From the NCBI GenBank assembly GCA_002104905.1, contig MCFE01000038.1:140215-204214 (forward strand): 64,000 nt of DNA, in the 5' to 3' direction. Below, piece after piece: positions 61,870 to 64,000 of this stretch (its first letter is position 1; each line of letters begins with the position of its first letter). The DNA comes from Basidiobolus meristosporus CBS 931.73. Its lineage: Eukaryota > Basidiobolomycota > Basidiobolomycetes > Basidiobolales > Basidiobolaceae. The translations under genes were made by a program, and so were the position numbers. Under the pieces are notes generated by a model. That model ran no database searches and was not told the DNA's origin. It saw nothing but the letters and a program-made list of their open reading frames with translations.

Positions 61870-62070
61870 ATAACTAGTTGATTAAGTGGTTTTCACTTAA
61901 TGATTTATTAAATATAAGGTTATATCTGTGGTTTTACATGGTCTTAGCAAACAAACACATATAATATGCTTGGGAAGGTCCCAAAAACATGTGCGCAAAG
62001 TTTGGCCAACTTACCAAAATTTCATGTTCTGGGTAACTAATGTTGTGGTGAAAATATTGTAAGTAAAGGT
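61870..62070 (+). mobile_element. Relic arm of the inverted-repeat element
   Basis: The stretch follows, with many changes, the same order of words as the right arm at 8.65-8.85 kb: TTCACTTAATGATTTATT, TACATG(G/T)TCTT, GGGAAGG, TTTCATGTTCTGGGTA and GGTGAAAATA. Only one arm is present. It stops at about 62068, exactly where the first TTAGGG-like tract and retroelement junction begin. Confidence 0.7.
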
Positions 62071-62110
62071 TTAGGGGAGGGAAAGTCACCAATATGGGTG
62101 AAATCTTTAA
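62071..62110 (-). mobile_element. Retroelement 3' end, copy 1 (severely 5'-truncated)
   Basis: TTTAGGGGAGGGAAAG is joined to a hairpin with stem TCACC 62086-62090 and GGTGA 62097-62101, then AAATCTTT. Only about 40 bp of the element remain before another G-rich tract. Read on the minus strand this is the 3' terminus of the element. Confidence 0.6.
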
Positions 62111-62135
62111 AGGGAGGGAAATTTTAGGGGGGGGG

Positions 62136-62165
62136 GAGACAGTCACCAACAGATGAAATTGTTGT
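62136..62165 (-). mobile_element. Retroelement 3' end, copy 2 (diverged)
   Basis: A G-run (TTTTAGGGGGGGGGG, 62122-62136) precedes a hairpin with arms TCACC 62143-62147 and GATGA 62152-62156. On the minus strand the arms are UCAUC and GGUGA, which still pair with one U-G wobble. On the plus strand the same change would be a mismatch. Confidence 0.5.
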
Positions 62166-62170
62166 GTCAG

Positions 62171-62517
62171 TTAGGGGGGCTAGGGGAGGGAAAGTCACCA
62201 AGTTGGTGAAATCATTATATAAGTCAAGAACTAATCAAAGCACAAATAAAGAAGCCAATTAAGAAGTCTAGAACCTCTCTAATAAGTAATCTAACTTATG
62301 ATTTGTTTCATCTCTTATGTTTGTTTCAATCAAGTAAAGCTCATCAGGGGTATATATAAAATTCAAGGGCTTTGGGGGAAGTACAAATTGTAGATGTTTC
62401 TGATCAATATAATCCAAGACTGGAACCCAGCCTGGGATTAGGTGTGGTAGGAAAGGTGTGTGGACTTGTAAGTAGCTCTGCCACATAGATCTAAGATGGT
62501 CCTGAGCCAGTAGTCTT
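62171..62517 (-). mobile_element. 5'-truncated telomeric retroelement, copy 3
   Basis: The 3' junction TTAGGGGGGCTAGGGGAGGG (62171-62190) is followed by a hairpin (TCACC 62195-62199, GGTGA 62205-62209). A 3' UTR shared with copy 4 follows (CACAAATAAAGAAGCCA at 62241-62257, colinear with 62588-62604), then the end of a coding frame. The element breaks off at 62517 against GGGTTAGGGTTAGGGG. The order telomere tract, element 3' end, truncated body, telomere tract is that expected if each copy was added to a chromosome end. Confidence 0.7.
62268..62515 (-). pseudogene. C-terminal fragment of a retroelement ORF
   Basis: An open frame runs from the telomeric junction to a stop at 62268, about 80 aa, with no start of its own. 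It has a coding-like composition (QSYLQVHTPFLPHLIPGW, PPKPLNFIYTPDELYLIE, DYLLERF). It differs from the Gag-like ORF of copy 4, so it may be the tail of a second protein encoded by a longer, autonomous family member. No domain recognised. Confidence 0.45.
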
Positions 62518-62533
62518 GGGTTAGGGTTAGGGG
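62518..62533 (+). repeat. Internal telomeric repeat remnant
   Basis: GGGTTAGGGTTAGGGG lies 1.2 kb inside the current telomere, in the same orientation, exactly between retroelement copies 3 and 4. Confidence 0.85.
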
Positions 62534-62540
62534 AGGGAAA

Positions 62541-62558
62541 GTCACCAAGGTAGGTGAA
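62541..62558 (-). promoter_or_regulatory. 3'-terminal RNA hairpin of copy 4
   Basis: Minus strand UCACC, six-base loop, GGUGA, followed by CUUUCCCUCCCCUAACCC. Four copies of the stem are present in the window with different loops (see findings). Proposed recognition site for reverse transcription. Confidence 0.55.
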
Positions 62559-62655
62559 ATCTTTATTTGAATGCAGACAAGTCTAACTACAAATAAAGAA
62601 GCCAGCTGGGAATAGAAGATTCCCAAAGTAAACACTAAGTTGAATATGAATAAAT

Positions 62656-63384
62656 CTAAGCTAAAGTTAAGGCAGTATCCCAGAGTACACTGGAGTTCAG
62701 GTTCATGGGGGAGTGAAGTAGATAAGCTTGAGAGATATAATAATCTTTGAGATAGTGGGTAACAGCAGGTAAAGGGAAGTTTTTGATAAGTGAAGTGAAT
62801 CTTGAGAGCAGAGATTCCTCTAATGAGAAGGTCTTGTAAACTGGAGAATCAGGAAACTCTTTAAAGGCATGTTCAGTAGGTTCCCAGTAAAACTGGTCAG
62901 AGACATTTTGAGAGAACTCTTTAGCAATACTTTTATCAAGTACTACCTCCAGAGTGTGATTGTTGATAAATCTCATGTTGACAATCTTGGATAAATTGTA
63001 ACCTTGTTGCTTGAGATACATCCTATGCTCAGATATAGGAATGAACTCCACATTGGCAAAGTAGCAGACAGCCCAGTCAGTAGCAGGAGGCAAATCAGAA
63101 GTAGCAGGAAACTTTCTTTTAGTCTTGGGAGGAGCAACAGGATGTCTTGAGGAAGCAGGAACAGGCTTTTTGACAGCTTCAGAGTAGGAAGAGTGAGCAG
63201 GAGCAGATGATTCTTGGGGAGTCTTGTTGACAGGAACAGCTGGCAGAGAGACAATAGATTCTTGCAGATCAGAGAAGGCAGAAAACAGCTTTTGAACTTG
63301 TTTCTTGAGTAAAGCATTTTCAGCTTCAACAAGTGCAAGCCTTTCCTCAAGGAAGGAAATCTGAAGGGAATGGAGTGAAGGCAT
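62656..63384 (-). CDS. Gag/ORF1-like protein of telomeric retroelement (242 aa)
   Basis: I start at the first ATG (63384). Residues about 8-45 form a coiled coil (FLEERLALVEAENALLKKQ, then VQKLFSAFSDLQESI). A Pro/Ser/Ala/Lys-rich hinge follows (PVAPPKTKRKFP). From about 100 a folded region (WAVCYFANVEFIPISEHRM, LSKIVNMRFINNHTLEVVLD) has the spacing of the RRM-like core in LINE ORF1 or Gag-like proteins. No zinc knuckle is seen. Coiled coil, basic hinge, then RRM-like core is the ORF1 plan and suggests RNA binding and multimerisation of the element transcript. The frame is intact, which implies recent activity. The family call is inference from architecture; a host subtelomeric protein is the alternative. 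Confidence 0.55.
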   Translation of the reverse strand: MPSLHSLQISFLEERLALVEAENALLKKQVQKLFSAFSDLQESIVSLPAVPVNKTPQESSAPAHSSYSEAVKKPVPASSRHPVAPPKTKRKFPATSDLPPATDWAVCYFANVEFIPISEHRMYLKQQGYNLSKIVNMRFINNHTLEVVLDKSIAKEFSQNVSDQFYWEPTEHAFKEFPDSPVYKTFSLEESLLSRFTSLIKNFPLPAVTHYLKDYYISQAYLLHSPMNLNSSVLWDTALTLA

Positions 63385-63426
63385 AAGAAATAAGAAGAAG
63401 AGGGTAGGATGGGGTGGGAGGGTGGG

Positions 63427-63751
63427 AAAATTAGCAGGGAGAAGAGAAGGAAGGAGCAAAAATTCCAGAAGTCAGAATTTATAGATGGATGGACAAGGGT
63501 AGATGGATGGATTATTCCTGGGTTAGGAAAATTAGCAGGGAGAAGAGAAGGAAGGAGCAAAAATTCCAGAAGTCAGAATTTATAGATGGATGGACAAGGG
63601 TAGATGGATGGATTATTCCTGGGTTAGGAAAATTAGCAGGGAGAAGAGAAGGAAGGAGCAAAAATTCCAGAAGTCAGAATTTATAGATGGATGGACAAGG
63701 GTAGATGGATGGATTATTCCTGGGTTAGGAAAATTAGCAGGGAGAAGAGAA
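63427..63751. repeat. 101-bp tandem repeat (three full copies plus 22 bp)
   Basis: Near-identical units start at 63427, 63528 and 63629, with a partial one at 63730 that is cut by the telomere. From the second unit on, each is preceded by CCTGGGTTAGG, a telomere-like word. The frames translated across them (starting at 63489, 63590 and 63691) are repeats of one another and not genes. They lie where the 5' UTR or promoter of the retroelement should be. Confidence 0.9.
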
Positions 63752-64000
63752 GGGTTAGGGTTAGGGTTAGGGTTAGGGTTAGGGTTAGGTTAGGGTTAGG
63801 GTTAGGGTTAGGGTTAGGGTTAGGGTTAGGGTTAGGGTTAGGGTTAGGGTTAGGGTTAGGGTTAGGGTTAGGGTTAGGGTTAGGGTTAGGGTTAGGGTTA
63901 GGGTTAGGGTTAGGGTTAGGGTTAGGGTTAGGGTTAGGGTTAGGGTTAGGGTTAGGGTTAGGGTTAGGGTTAGGGTTAGGGTTAGGGTTAGGTTAGGGTT
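63752..64000 (+). repeat. Telomere (TTAGGG)n
   Basis: About 40 TTAGGG units run to the window end, G-rich strand 5' to 3' toward the end. Two units are shortened to TTAGG (near 63785 and 63990). This is the chromosome end; the array starts abruptly inside the fourth 101-bp unit. Confidence 0.98.

Larger units (their letters stand above)
62530..63751 (-). mobile_element. Telomere-attached Gag-only retroelement, copy 4
   Basis: The minus-strand order is: 101-bp tandem repeats (63751-63427), a Gag-like ORF (63384-62656), a 3' UTR with the conserved segment at 62604-62588, a hairpin (TCACC 62542-62546, GGTGA 62553-62557 on the plus strand), and a C-rich tail ending CCCTCCCCTAACCC. The 3' end faces the centromere and joins a telomeric tract; the 5' end faces the live telomere. 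At about 1.2 kb with one ORF it looks complete but non-autonomous. No endonuclease or reverse transcriptase is present in the window. Confidence 0.7.

Noticed and set aside
63489-63996. ORFs reading through the 101-bp repeats and the telomere
   Set aside because: They are translations of tandem repeats (including Leu-Gly runs from TTAGGG), not genes.

Overview
This window is the right-hand end of a fungal chromosome. The sequence runs into a (TTAGGG)n telomere at about 63752, with the G-rich strand pointing outward as expected at a true chromosome end. The genes are eukaryotic, with many short introns (about 45-75 bp, GT-AG plus one GC-AG), and include actin, squalene synthase, CDK7, a Rax1-like RGS protein, a FHA-forkhead factor and a double hybrid histidine kinase. 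Ascomycete- or basidiomycete-style gene clusters are absent. Secreted CHAP-domain proteins, a Bacillus/Staphylococcus-type lipase and a free OvoA-type methyltransferase fit an early-diverging (zygomycete-grade) fungus. That placement is inference; no rRNA or other marker was available.

Layout. 0-7 kb: an unknown helical protein, an alpha-arrestin with two PPxY motifs and squalene synthase. 7-12 kb: AT-rich spacer with a long inverted-repeat element (8196-8957) and decayed relatives, then a bHLH factor. 16-25 kb: Rax1-like RGS protein, actin, a bacterial-type lipase and an F-box/LRR protein. 25-33.5 kb: MLH3 (16 exons reconstructed), a FHA-RING E3 ligase (Dma1/CHFR type) and an OvoA C-terminal-type methyltransferase. 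36-45 kb: FHA-forkhead factor, a small unknown protein, a UBZ4 zinc-finger protein (SLX4-like), CHAP gene 1 and a three-repeat Myb protein with a mitochondrial-looking N terminus. 46-55 kb: CHAP genes 2 and 3, SURF6, CDK7 and an NFKBIL1-like DnaJ protein. 55.8-61.6 kb: a 14-exon histidine kinase with two complete kinase cores and two receiver domains.

Most genes are housekeeping or cell-cycle/DNA-repair functions separated by 0.3-3 kb spacers in which I see no coding content. They are not an operon or a biosynthetic cluster. The one local expansion is the three CHAP genes within 6.3 kb, all with signal peptides and TATA boxes.

The most interesting part is 62.07-63.75 kb, next to the telomere. 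Four copies of a short hairpin motif each sit directly beside a TTAGGG-like tract, all in one orientation, as the 3' ends of retroelement copies joined head-to-tail onto old chromosome ends. The outermost copy carries one Gag-like coiled-coil ORF and 101-bp tandem repeats at its 5' end, which faces the telomere. The organisation resembles Drosophila HeT-A, Magnaporthe MoTeR and other telomere-primed elements. No reverse transcriptase is visible in the window, so this copy looks non-autonomous.
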